This document shows positions 1 through 7,538 of a stretch of DNA of 16,225 nt, in pieces. A program made the translations under genes and the position numbers. The DNA lies in contig DAIERH010000029.1 of NCBI GenBank assembly GCA_027346925.1, positions 1 through 16,225 of the forward strand. Reading direction: 5' to 3'. This DNA is from Geobacter sp. GTDB taxonomy: Bacteria > Desulfobacterota > Desulfuromonadia > Geobacterales > Pseudopelobacteraceae. A model generated the notes under the pieces. That model made no database searches, was not told where the DNA came from, and saw only the letters and a program-made list of their open reading frames with translations. Every line of letters begins with the position of its first letter. Within the stretch, counting starts at the first letter, position 1.

Positions 1-474
1 GTCCAGCATCAGCAGATCCGGCTGCATCATCAGCGCGCGCCCGACGGCCAGCATCTGCTGTTCGCCGCCGCTGAGCAGCCCGGCCCGTTGGTTGTGGCGC
101 TCGCTCAGGCGCGGGAAACGCCCATAGATCTGATCGAGCAGGGTTTCGGTGTTGGCGGTGCGCTGCAGATGCGCGCCGATGATGAGATTCTCGTGCACGG
201 TCATCGTGGCGATGATCTGGCGCCCCTCCGGCACCTGGGAAATGCCCAGTTTGACGATCCGGTCCGGCGCCAGGGCGGTGATCGCCTCCTTGCCGAAGAG
301 CACCTCGCCCCCCACCGCCGGGGTAACGCCGGAGATGGTGTTGAGGATGGTGGTCTTGCCGGCGCCGTTGGCCCCGATGAGGGTGACGATCTCTCCCTCG
401 GCCAGGTGCAGGGAGACGTTCTTCAGGGCATGCACCTTAGCGTAGTAGGTATTTATGTTTTTCAGTCTGAGCAT
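1..474 (-). CDS. livF: LivF-type branched-chain amino acid ABC transporter ATPase (partial)
   Basis: This is the second of the two ATPases that power a LIV-type (hydrophobic amino acid) importer on the cytoplasmic face of the membrane. The first 158 residues are in the window; the remaining C-terminal part, about 75 residues by family length, lies beyond base 1. Seen directly: the N-terminus MLRLKNINTYYAKVHAL, Walker A GANGAGKT at residues 34-41, the LivF-typical VPEGRQI stretch, the ABC signature LSGGEQQMLAVGRALM, and the start of Walker B (LLMLD), where the window ends. The ATG at 472-474 was chosen because the protein starts exactly as LivF proteins do; its Shine-Dalgarno is weak (ACGGAT). 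It is the last visible gene of the liv operon, separated from livG by a 67-bp gap with a palindromic repeat. The family call is firm; substrate is not determined. Confidence 0.95.
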   Translation of the reverse strand, partial: MLRLKNINTYYAKVHALKNVSLHLAEGEIVTLIGANGAGKTTILNTISGVTPAVGGEVLFGKEAITALAPDRIVKLGISQVPEGRQIIATMTVHENLIIGAHLQRTANTETLLDQIYGRFPRLSERHNQRAGLLSGGEQQMLAVGRALMMQPDLLMLD

Positions 475-489
475 AAGAATCCGTTCAAC

Positions 490-529
490 GTTCAAGGTTC
501 CAAGTTCAAGGTAACATTGAACCTTGAAC
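490..529. repeat. GTTCAAGG-type inverted repeat between livG and livF
   Basis: The 67-bp livG-livF gap is built largely from copies of GTTCAA and its complement. GTTCAAGGT at 504-512 pairs perfectly with ACCTTGAAC at 521-529 across an 8-base loop. A second copy, GTTCAAGGTT at 490-499, can instead pair with AACCTTGAAC at 520-529, so two mutually exclusive hairpins are possible in the operon transcript. No T-run follows on the minus strand, so it is not a normal intrinsic terminator. From memory, similar GTTCAAGGTTC sequence is scattered in Geobacter-type genomes; this was not checked. Confidence 0.7.
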
Positions 530-541
530 ATCGAACCGATG

Positions 542-1286
<745 letters not shown>

Positions 1287-1294
<8 letters not shown>

Positions 1295-2246
1295 GGTCCG
1301 GCCTCCCCTTCATCCTCGTCACCTTCCTGACCAACTCCGGTACACCCCGCACCAGGCCGCCCGGCATGAACATGACCATGGCCATCAACAGGGCCCCGTA
1401 GATGACGATGTCGTAATCCTGCGCACCTCGCAGCAACTCGGGCAGAAGCGTCAAGAGCGCGGCCCCCAGGAACGAACCGTAGATGCTCCCCAGGCCGCCG
1501 ATCACCACCATGGTCAGCAGTTCGATCGAGAAGTTGAAACCGAACGAGGCGGGTGAGACAAAGGTCATGGTGTGGGCATACAGGCTGCCGGCCAGGGACG
1601 AGATCACGGCCGACAGGGCGAATACCTGCACCTTGAGCAGGCGGGCATTGACCCCCATCACCCGGGCCGCCACCTCGGAATCGTGGATGGCCTTGAGCGC
1701 CCTGCCCACCCGGGAATTGGTCAGATTGACCGCCAGGAGAACGATCACCAGGGTAAAGGTCCAGATGAGGTAGTAGTTCCTGATGTCCGTGTCAAAGGTA
1801 GTGGCGCCGATGGAGAGGTTGGGGATGCCGGAGAGCCCCGAGGGACCGCCGGTGAGTTCTACGGTCTCGTTGAACACGATGTAGATGATGATGCCCAGCC
1901 CCAGGGTAGCCATGGCCAGGTAGTGCCCTCTCAGCTTGAGGATCGGAAATCCGATCAGGAAGGCCAGGCATCCCACGGCGATTGCCGCCAGCGGCATGAC
2001 CAGCCAGGGGTCCAAGCCGTAGCTGGCGGTCAGGATGCCGGACAGGTAGGCGCCCAGGCCGAAGAACCCGGCGTGTCCCAAGGATATCTGGCCGGCATAG
2101 CCCAACAGCAGGTTGAGGCCTATGGCCAGCATGGTGTTGATACCCACGAACACCAGCACGTTCATCAGGTACCCCCCCTTGAACAGGAGCGGGGCAAGCA
2201 GGACCAGTGCGCTGAAGGCCAGGAATTTGAGCAGTTCTCGCTTCAC
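1287..2246 (-). CDS. livM: LivM-type branched-chain amino acid ABC permease
   Basis: This is one of the two inner-membrane permease subunits of the LIV importer. It is 319 residues, almost entirely hydrophobic helices, with the family hallmark GYAGQISLGHAGFFGLGAY at 49-67 and LTGGPSGLSGIP at 131-142. The C-terminal half carries the permease coupling region (NSRVGRALKAIHDSEVAARVMG) followed by further membrane segments. The start is a GTG at 2244-2246, chosen because GAGAGGG lies just upstream inside the end of livH and the protein begins MKRELLKFLAF as expected. It starts 4 bp after the livH stop and overlaps livG by 8 bp, so livH, livM and livG form a tightly coupled block. The N-terminus is short compared with the E. 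coli LivM extension, which is normal for homologues outside the enterics. Confidence 0.96.
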
Positions 2247-2250
2247 GCCG

Positions 2251-3132
2251 TCATACCCTCTCGGTGTCGGCCTTGCCGAACAGCCCCTGGGGACGGATGA
2301 ACAGGATCAGGAGCAGGATGATGAAGGCGATGGCGTCCTTGTAGCCCGAGGAAATCAGGCCGGCCCCCAGGGATTCGAGCACCCCCAGGATCAGTCCACC
2401 CACCACCGTGGCCAGGCCGCTGCTCATGCCGCCGATAATGGCGGCGCAGAACCCCTTCAACCCCAGCATGATCCCCACGTCATAGGCGGTCATGGTCAGG
2501 GGGGCGACGATGATGCCGGCCACCGAACCCATGGCCGAACTGATGATGAAGGAGAACAGCACCATGCGGCGTACGTCGATCCCCACCAGCCCGGCGGCGC
2601 GACGGTTGTAGGCGCAGGCCCGCATGGCCTTGCCGCTGATGGTGTGGTAGAAGAAAAACTTGTTGGCAACGATGACCACCACGGTGATGCCGAGGATCCA
2701 CAGGTGCTGGGGCAGGATGGTGGCTCCCCCGATGGCGATCGGTTCGTCGCCGGAAAAGGGGGGGAGGCTGTGGGTATCCTTCCCCCACAGCAGCATGGCC
2801 AGCCCGCGGATCAGGATGCTCGCGCCGATGGTTATGATCACCAGGTTGATGGGGGTCGGCTGCCTGAGCGGCCGGATGGCCAGGCGTTCGAACAGCACCC
2901 CGCCCAGGGTTGAGGCCAGCACGCTACAGGGAATAGCCGCCCACAAGGGGAGCTTGAGCAGTTCAAGGAAGAACAGGGTCAGCATCCCCCCCAGCATGAC
3001 AAACTCGCCCTGGGCAAAGTTGATGATGCCGGTGGAGTTGTAGATGATGGAGAAGCCTATGCCGATCAGGGCATAGATCGCGCCGGTTGCCAGACCCGAA
3101 AGGGTGTATTGGAGAAGCTGATCGAACTGCAT
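2251..3132 (-). CDS. livH: LivH-type branched-chain amino acid ABC permease
   Basis: This is the second inner-membrane permease of the LIV importer, 293 residues, the normal LivH length. Seen directly: the N-terminal hallmark GAIYALIGIGFSIIY at 17-31 and INFAQGEFVMLG at 37-48. A cytoplasmic coupling segment follows (SGKAMRACAYNRRAAGLVGIDVRR, shown in short), and the C-terminus LFIRPQGLFG is typical of the family. The ATG at 3130-3132 has AGAGGT a few bases upstream. The gene follows livK1 after a 135-bp gap that holds a nested inverted repeat; a structure there could adjust the ratio of binding protein to membrane subunits. Family assignment is firm; whether the substrate is Leu/Ile/Val, Phe or an aromatic acid is not visible. 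Confidence 0.96.
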   Translation of the reverse strand: MQFDQLLQYTLSGLATGAIYALIGIGFSIIYNSTGIINFAQGEFVMLGGMLTLFFLELLKLPLWAAIPCSVLASTLGGVLFERLAIRPLRQPTPINLVIITIGASILIRGLAMLLWGKDTHSLPPFSGDEPIAIGGATILPQHLWILGITVVVIVANKFFFYHTISGKAMRACAYNRRAAGLVGIDVRRMVLFSFIISSAMGSVAGIIVAPLTMTAYDVGIMLGLKGFCAAIIGGMSSGLATVVGGLILGVLESLGAGLISSGYKDAIAFIILLLILFIRPQGLFGKADTERV

Positions 3133-3149
3133 TGTACCTCTTCATAAAT

Positions 3150-3243
3150 GTAGGGGCGATCCCTTGTGGTCGCCCTTGTCGGAATTGCCGCCATCATTGC
3201 CATTTCCACCCAAAGGCGGGCACCCACAAGGGGATGCCCCTAC
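3150..3243. repeat. Nested inverted repeat (REP/REPIN-like) between livK1 and livH
   Basis: Two 26-bp arms, 3150-3175 and 3218-3243, are inverted copies matching at 21 of 26 positions, separated by 42 bp. The ends are GTAGGGGC and GCCCCTAC. Each arm is itself a small hairpin: GGGCGA pairs with TCGCCC in the left arm, and GGGCA pairs with TGCCC in the right. Positions that differ between arms differ in a way that keeps pairing within each arm. This is the organisation of two REP units in inverted orientation. It lies in the transcribed part of the operon, between the livK1 start region downstream stop (3268) and the livH start (3132). It could stabilise upstream mRNA or attenuate livHMGF; no T-run supports termination. 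Confidence 0.8.
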
Positions 3244-3267
3244 GAAACAAATCATTTTTGAAACAAA

Positions 3268-4407
3268 TTACTTCACGATCACCCAGTCCCGGTTCTTCAC
3301 CTCCACCAGCACGAAGGCATCCTTGCCCAGGCCGGCATGGTCGTGGGCCGAATAGGTGAAGGTACCGCCGATGCCGTGGAACTGCCTGGTCCTCTCAAGC
3401 TGGTCACGGATCGCGGCCGGGGTGTCGGCACCCCGTTCAATGGCGCCCTTCAGCAGCATGACCGCATCCCAGGCATGTCCGCCGAAGTGGTCACCCTCGG
3501 CCCGGTAATGCTTCTGATAGTCCCTGACGAATGCCATGAGCGACCTCTTCTGGGGGTCGGAATTGGGCAGCAGGTCCGCCACGAGCACCTTTCCCGAGGG
3601 AAGCCTTATCCCCTCGGCTGCCTCGCCGGCCAGGTCGATGAACTTCTTGGAGGAGACGCCGTGGCTCATGTAGATGGGGATCTTAAGGCCGAGTTGACGG
3701 GCGTTCTTGGCAATGACCGCCGGGCCGGGATTGGTGCCCCAGCAGATGACGGCCTGCACATGGGAACCGCGGATCTTGGTCAGTTGGGCGGTCATGTCCG
3801 TATCCTTGGGACCGTAGGTGTCATCCGACACGATGGTGATGCCGTGTCTGGCCGCCTGGGCCTTGAGCTGTTCGCGCCCCGACGAGCCGAAGCCGTCGGA
3901 CACGGTCAGGAGGGCGACCCTGGTCAGCCTTTGCCGCTGGAGCTGTTCGTAAATCCTGGCGACGGCCAGGGAATCGTTCTGAGCCGTCTTGAATACCCAT
4001 TTCTTTACCGGATCGGTGATCTTGATCCCTGCCGCGCAAGAGATCAGGGGGACCTGGTCCTTCTCGACCACCGGAATGACCGCCATGGACTCGCCGGTGG
4101 TGGAAGGGCCGATGATGGCAGCCACGTGATCGTTCTTGACCAGCTTGGTGGCAAGCTGCACCGCCTTGGTGGCGTCGCCGGCCGTGTCGTATACGATGAG
4201 CTCCAGTTTGTGCCCCCTGACACCGCCGGCCCGGTTGATCTCGTCCACCACCATCTGGGCCGTGTTGCGCTCGGGCTCGCCCAGGAATGCCGCAGGGCCG
4301 GTCACGGCGAACAATGCGCCTATTTTGATGGCTCCGGCGGCATTAACGGTACCGGAAACCAGCAAGGTGAGAACAACGGAAATAACGGGAATGAATCGAA
4401 ATCCCAT
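3268..4407 (-). CDS. LivK-type periplasmic amino acid binding protein, copy 1
   Basis: This is a periplasmic type-1 binding protein that should deliver the substrate to LivHM. It is 379 residues with a Sec signal peptide: MGFR, then a hydrophobic core (FIPVISVVLTLLV) and a likely cut near VNAAG. The mature part starts GAIKIGALFAVTGPAAFLG. It contains GPSTTGESMAV and SCAAGIKITDP, which line the ligand cleft in this family, and ends in a lobe with the SHGVSSKKF and FGGHAWDAV segments. The ATG at 4405-4407 was chosen over an ATG at 4426-4428 because AAGGAGG sits exactly 6 bases before it; the upstream ATG would place that Shine-Dalgarno inside the coding sequence. It is clearly a paralogue of the gene just upstream (4441-5583), well over half identical by eye. 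The ligand cannot be told; members of this family bind branched-chain or aromatic amino acids, amides or aryl acids. Confidence 0.93.
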   Translation of the reverse strand: MGFRFIPVISVVLTLLVSGTVNAAGAIKIGALFAVTGPAAFLGEPERNTAQMVVDEINRAGGVRGHKLELIVYDTAGDATKAVQLATKLVKNDHVAAIIGPSTTGESMAVIPVVEKDQVPLISCAAGIKITDPVKKWVFKTAQNDSLAVARIYEQLQRQRLTRVALLTVSDGFGSSGREQLKAQAARHGITIVSDDTYGPKDTDMTAQLTKIRGSHVQAVICWGTNPGPAVIAKNARQLGLKIPIYMSHGVSSKKFIDLAGEAAEGIRLPSGKVLVADLLPNSDPQKRSLMAFVRDYQKHYRAEGDHFGGHAWDAVMLLKGAIERGADTPAAIRDQLERTRQFHGIGGTFTYSAHDHAGLGKDAFVLVEVKNRDWVIVK

Positions 4408-4413
4408 GGAAAT

Positions 4414-4420
4414 CCTCCTT
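4414..4420 (-). promoter_or_regulatory. Shine-Dalgarno of livK copy 1
   Basis: On the minus strand this reads AAGGAGG and ends 6 bases before the ATG at 4405-4407. It is a near-perfect ribosome binding site and settles the start of the downstream binding protein, ruling out the in-frame ATG 21 bases further upstream. Confidence 0.85.
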
Positions 4421-4440
4421 GACGTCATGAGTGGGGAATC

Positions 4441-5583
4441 TTATTTGAGCAAAGACCAGTCACCCTTATGGATCCTGACCATCTCGAAGGCCGACAGGTC
4501 GAGGCCGTTGTGGTCCTTGGGCGACATGGAGAACACACCGGAGACGCTCACCAGCTTATGGGCCTGTTCGATGCCGTTGCGGATCTGCTCGGTACCGGGG
4601 CCCATCTTTTTGATGGCGCCGGTCACCAGCAGGAAGGCGTCATAGGCATAGCCGCCAAAGGTTGAAGCCCCCATACCATAGGTCTTCCTGTAGGCATGAT
4701 CGTACTCCCTGAGCAGCCTGGCCTGGGGATCCGACTTGGGCAGCACGTCGTAGATGGCCAGCTTGCCGGCCGGCAGCATGATCCCTTCGGCGGCATCGCT
4801 GCCGGCCAGCTCGATGTATTTCTTGGAGGCAACGCCGTGGCTCATATAGAGCGGTATCTTCAGTCCCAGCTGCTTGACGTTCTTGGTGATCACCGCCGGG
4901 CCGGGGTTGGTGCCCCAGCAGATGATGGCGTCCGGCTTGATGCCGCGGATCTTGGTCAACTGGGCGGTCATGTCGGTGTCCTTGGGCCCGTAGACCTCGT
5001 CGGCCACGATCTTGAACCCCTTCCGGGCGGCCAGGGCCTTGATCTGTTCACGCCCCGACGCACCGAAGCCGTCGGTGACCGTCAACAGGGCAATGGTCTT
5101 CTGCCTCTGTTTCGCCATGAAGTTGAGGATCTTTTCGGCAGCCACGTGGTCGTTGGCAGGGGTTTTGAAGACCCAGCGCTTGGCCGGGTCGGTGATCTTG
5201 ATCCCGGCGGCGCAGGAGATGAGCGGGATGTGTTCCTTCTCCACAACCGGGATGACCGCCATGGACTCGCCGGTGGTGCTGGGGCCGATGATCACCGCGA
5301 CCTTGTCGTCCTTGATCAGCTTGGTGGCCAGTTGGACCGCCTTGGTGGCATCGCCGGTGGTGTCGTAGATGACCGCCTCCAGCTTCATGCCGCCCACGCC
5401 TCCCTTGGCGTTGGCCTCATTCACCAGCATCTCCAGGGTCTTTTTCTCCGGTTCCCCCAGGAACGAGGCCGGGCCGGTCACGGAGAACAGCCCGCCGATC
5501 TTGATGGTGCCGGCGCCAAAGGCCAGCGAGGTCCACAACGCCACCATGCACGCCGCACCGCACACTGTCAGGAATCTCTTCAT
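4441..5583 (-). CDS. LivK-type periplasmic amino acid binding protein, copy 2
   Basis: This is the second type-1 periplasmic binding protein of the cluster, 380 residues. The signal peptide is MKRFLTVCGAACMVALWTSL with a likely cut at AFGAG; the mature protein begins GTIKIGGLFSVTGPASFLG. It shares with copy 1 the segments GEPE, YDTTGDATKAVQLATKL, GPSTTGESMAVIPVVEK, SCAAGIKITDP, YGPKDTDMTAQLTKIRG and ICWGTNPGPAVI. They diverge mainly around residues 140-165 and in the C-terminal lobe, where the second binding surface and the permease contacts lie. The ATG at 5581-5583 is preferred over 5602-5604 because the G-rich Shine-Dalgarno lies between them. It precedes copy 1 by only 33 bp and follows the ACT gene by 25 bp. 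The most likely history is a tandem duplication followed by divergence in ligand preference. Confidence 0.93.
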   Translation of the reverse strand: MKRFLTVCGAACMVALWTSLAFGAGTIKIGGLFSVTGPASFLGEPEKKTLEMLVNEANAKGGVGGMKLEAVIYDTTGDATKAVQLATKLIKDDKVAVIIGPSTTGESMAVIPVVEKEHIPLISCAAGIKITDPAKRWVFKTPANDHVAAEKILNFMAKQRQKTIALLTVTDGFGASGREQIKALAARKGFKIVADEVYGPKDTDMTAQLTKIRGIKPDAIICWGTNPGPAVITKNVKQLGLKIPLYMSHGVASKKYIELAGSDAAEGIMLPAGKLAIYDVLPKSDPQARLLREYDHAYRKTYGMGASTFGGYAYDAFLLVTGAIKKMGPGTEQIRNGIEQAHKLVSVSGVFSMSPKDHNGLDLSAFEMVRIHKGDWSLLK

Positions 5584-5584
5584 A

Positions 5585-5595
5585 CCCCTCCCCCC
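5585..5595 (-). promoter_or_regulatory. G-rich Shine-Dalgarno of livK copy 2
   Basis: The minus strand reads GGGGGGAGGGG directly ahead of the ATG at 5581-5583. It is unusually long and purine-rich and places the start there rather than at the ATG 21 bases upstream, which would encode an odd charged MAKGGRG leader before the signal peptide. Confidence 0.75.
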
Positions 5596-5608
5596 TTTTG
5601 CCATTGGT

Positions 5609-6040
5609 TTACATGCTGTAGAGGCGTTCGCCTTCCAGAATATTAAAGGTGCTGTTCTTCAGGGCGGCAATGGCCTTGTCGGTCTCGTCGAAGCGGAAGA
5701 TGATCACCGCGTTGCCGCCGCAACGCTCCACAAAGGCGTACATGTATTCCACGTTGATCCGCTCCGCGTCCAGGGCCTGGAGGATGGCCGACAGGCCGCC
5801 GGGACGGTCCGGCACCTCCACGGCCACCACCTCGGTCTTGCTGACCGTGAACCCCTTCTCCTTCAGCACCAGCTTGGCCTTCTCCACGTCGTTGACGATC
5901 AGACGCAGGATGCCGAAGTCAGAGGTATCGGCCAGGGCAAGGGCACGGATGTTGATGCCGGCGTCGCCCAGGATGCGGGTGACCTCGGCCAGGCGGCCAG
6001 ACTTGTTTTCGATGAAGATGGATATCTGTTCGACTTTCAT
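5609..6040 (-). CDS. Tandem ACT-domain protein, likely amino acid sensor
   Basis: This is a small cytoplasmic protein of 143 residues made of two ACT domains and nothing else. The first ACT domain (about 1-68) opens VEQISIFIENKSGRLAEVTRIL with the glycine-bearing loop DAGINIRAL. The second (about 69-140) opens VVAVEVPDRPGGLSAILQAL with the loop AERINVEYMYAF. Isolated ACT pairs normally bind amino acids at domain interfaces and pass the signal to a partner. The ATG at 6038-6040 has GGAGGAAG just upstream. The gene lies between paaK and the two binding proteins, so a role in sensing the pathway's amino acid (aromatic or branched-chain) is reasonable but inferred. No DNA-binding or catalytic domain is present, so it must act through a partner. 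Domain call is firm, function is not. Confidence 0.9.
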   Translation of the reverse strand: MKVEQISIFIENKSGRLAEVTRILGDAGINIRALALADTSDFGILRLIVNDVEKAKLVLKEKGFTVSKTEVVAVEVPDRPGGLSAILQALDAERINVEYMYAFVERCGGNAVIIFRFDETDKAIAALKNSTFNILEGERLYSM

Positions 6041-6055
6041 GGTCTTCCTCCGTAG

Positions 6056-6175
6056 GGGCTGCGACTTTCACGCCATCTCGCCGCCATCCTCATCGCTTCC
6101 TTGTGCGGCGTAGCGCTGCTACGCCTCCGCAGTCGCTCCTGCGGGTGCGACGATCTGGCGCAAAATTCGCAGCCC
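6056..6175. repeat. 120-bp symmetric foldback (MITE/REP-like) between paaK and the ACT gene
   Basis: Terminal arms GGGCTGCGA... at 6056-6074 and ...TCGCAGCCC at 6157-6175 are 19-bp inverted repeats matching at 16 of 19 positions. Exactly in the centre is a perfect 8-bp hairpin, GGCGTAGC (6107-6114), loop GCT, GCTACGCC (6118-6125). The stretches between arms and centre pair only partly (for example CGCCA and TCG..CGC in register). The sequence therefore folds as one long arm and looks like a non-autonomous mobile repeat or a structured RNA segment. No target-site duplication was seen at its edges. It fills most of the 177-bp gap between paaK and the ACT gene; no promoter or gene was found in the rest of the gap. 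Confidence 0.75.
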
Positions 6176-6217
6176 TGTTCCCAGGTCTATGCAAAAATAA
6201 TCTTTGCTAATCTTCCC

Positions 6218-7519
6218 CTACAATTTCCGGTTGTCGATCACCCGTTTCGCCTTGCCCTCGCTCCTCTGGATGGTCTTGGGCTCCACCAGTTTGGCCGTAC
6301 AGGTAACCCCCAGCATATCCTTGATTTCCTTCTCGATACGGCGGGAGAGTTTCTGCAACACTTTAACCTCGTCGGAGAAAATCTGCTCGTCCACCTCCAC
6401 CTGCACCTCCAGGGTATCCAGGTTGTCCCTGCGGTCCACGATCAGCAGGTAGTGCGGCTCCACACCCTCGATGCCCACCAGGATCGACTCGATCTGGGAG
6501 GGGAAGACGTTGACCCCGCGGATGATCAGCATATCGTCGGAACGGCCGCTCATGCGGGCAATGCGGGCGTGTGTGCGTCCGCAGATGCACGGCTCGTAGG
6601 TGATGCTGGTGATGTCGCGGGTGCGGTAGCGGATCAGGGGAATCCCCTGCTTGGTGATGGTGGTAACAACCAGTTCGCCCTTCTCCCCTTCCCCCAGCCG
6701 CTGACCGGTGACCGGATTGATGATCTCCGGAATGAAATGATCTTCCCAGATATGCAGGCCGCATTTTCCCTCGAAACATTCCTGGGCCACGCCGGGGCCC
6801 ATGATCTCCGACAGACCGTAGATGTCGAGAGCGACCAGGTTGAGCTTTTCTTCGATCTCTCCCCTCATCGCCTCGGACCATGGCTCGGCCCCGAAGATGC
6901 CGACACGGAGCTTCAGCTTCTTGAAGTCAACCCCCTCCACCTTGGCCTCCTCCGCCATGAAGAGCGAGTAGGAAGGGGTGCAGGTCAGCACCGTGGAGCC
7001 GAAGTCCTGCATGATCATGATCTGGCGCTTGGTGTTGCCGCCCGAGATGGGGATGACCGAGGCCCCCAGCCGCTCGGCGCCATTGTGCACCCCGAGGCCG
7101 CCGGTAAAGAGGCCGTAGCCGTAGGCATTCTGGATAATGTCTCCCGTATGGACGCTGGCGGTAACAAGCGTACGCGCCATGAGCTCCGACCAGGTTTCGA
7201 TGTCCTTACGGGTATAGCCGACCACGGTCGGCTTGCCGGTGGTGCCGCTGGAGGCGTGGATGCGCACGATCTCCTCCATGGGCGCGGCAAACAGGGCATA
7301 GGGATAGGAATCGCGCATGTCCTGCTTGGTGGTGAAGGGGAGGCGCTGCAGATCGTCCAGGCTGCGCACATCACCCGGCCTGATAGCGGCCTTGTCAAAT
7401 GATGCCTTATAAAACGGCACATTGTCATACACCCGTTCAAGCACCGCCTGCAGTCGTTTCAGTTGCAGCGCCTCCAGGGCCGGGCGGGGCAGGGTCTCAA
7501 ACTCCTCGTTGAAGAACAT
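6218..7519 (-). CDS. paaK: Phenylacetate-CoA ligase family protein (AMP-forming)
   Basis: This cytoplasmic adenylate-forming enzyme converts an aryl acetate, ATP and CoA into aryl-acetyl-CoA, AMP and pyrophosphate. It is 433 residues, the normal PaaK length. Motifs seen: the N-terminal PaaK stretch RVYDNVPFYKASFD at 29-42, the P-loop SSGTTGKPT at 90-98, YGLSE at 234-238, RYRTRDI at 297-303, GRSDDMLIIRGVNVFP at 325-340, and a C-terminal GKAKRVIDNR with the likely adenylation lysine. A CxCG at 311-314 (CICG) matches the metal-binding loop common in this family. The ATG at 7517-7519 has AGAGGTAG upstream. It follows the carbonic anhydrase by 19 bp. Beside iorAB it most probably acts on phenylacetate, hydroxyphenylacetate or indoleacetate; which one is not visible, and branched-chain acids cannot be excluded. 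Confidence 0.94.
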   Translation of the reverse strand: MFFNEEFETLPRPALEALQLKRLQAVLERVYDNVPFYKASFDKAAIRPGDVRSLDDLQRLPFTTKQDMRDSYPYALFAAPMEEIVRIHASSGTTGKPTVVGYTRKDIETWSELMARTLVTASVHTGDIIQNAYGYGLFTGGLGVHNGAERLGASVIPISGGNTKRQIMIMQDFGSTVLTCTPSYSLFMAEEAKVEGVDFKKLKLRVGIFGAEPWSEAMRGEIEEKLNLVALDIYGLSEIMGPGVAQECFEGKCGLHIWEDHFIPEIINPVTGQRLGEGEKGELVVTTITKQGIPLIRYRTRDITSITYEPCICGRTHARIARMSGRSDDMLIIRGVNVFPSQIESILVGIEGVEPHYLLIVDRRDNLDTLEVQVEVDEQIFSDEVKVLQKLSRRIEKEIKDMLGVTCTAKLVEPKTIQRSEGKAKRVIDNRKL

Positions 7520-7538
7520 AGGGCTACCTCTTTAAAAA

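Noticed and set aside
3133..3267. Small plus-strand open frames (3087-3359) across the livK1-livH gap
   Set aside because: They run through the nested inverted repeat and antisense coding sequence and show no protein features.
6041..6217. CRISPR array or tRNA in the paaK-ACT gap
   Set aside because: There are no direct repeats with spacers and no cloverleaf with a CCA end; the structure is a single symmetric foldback.
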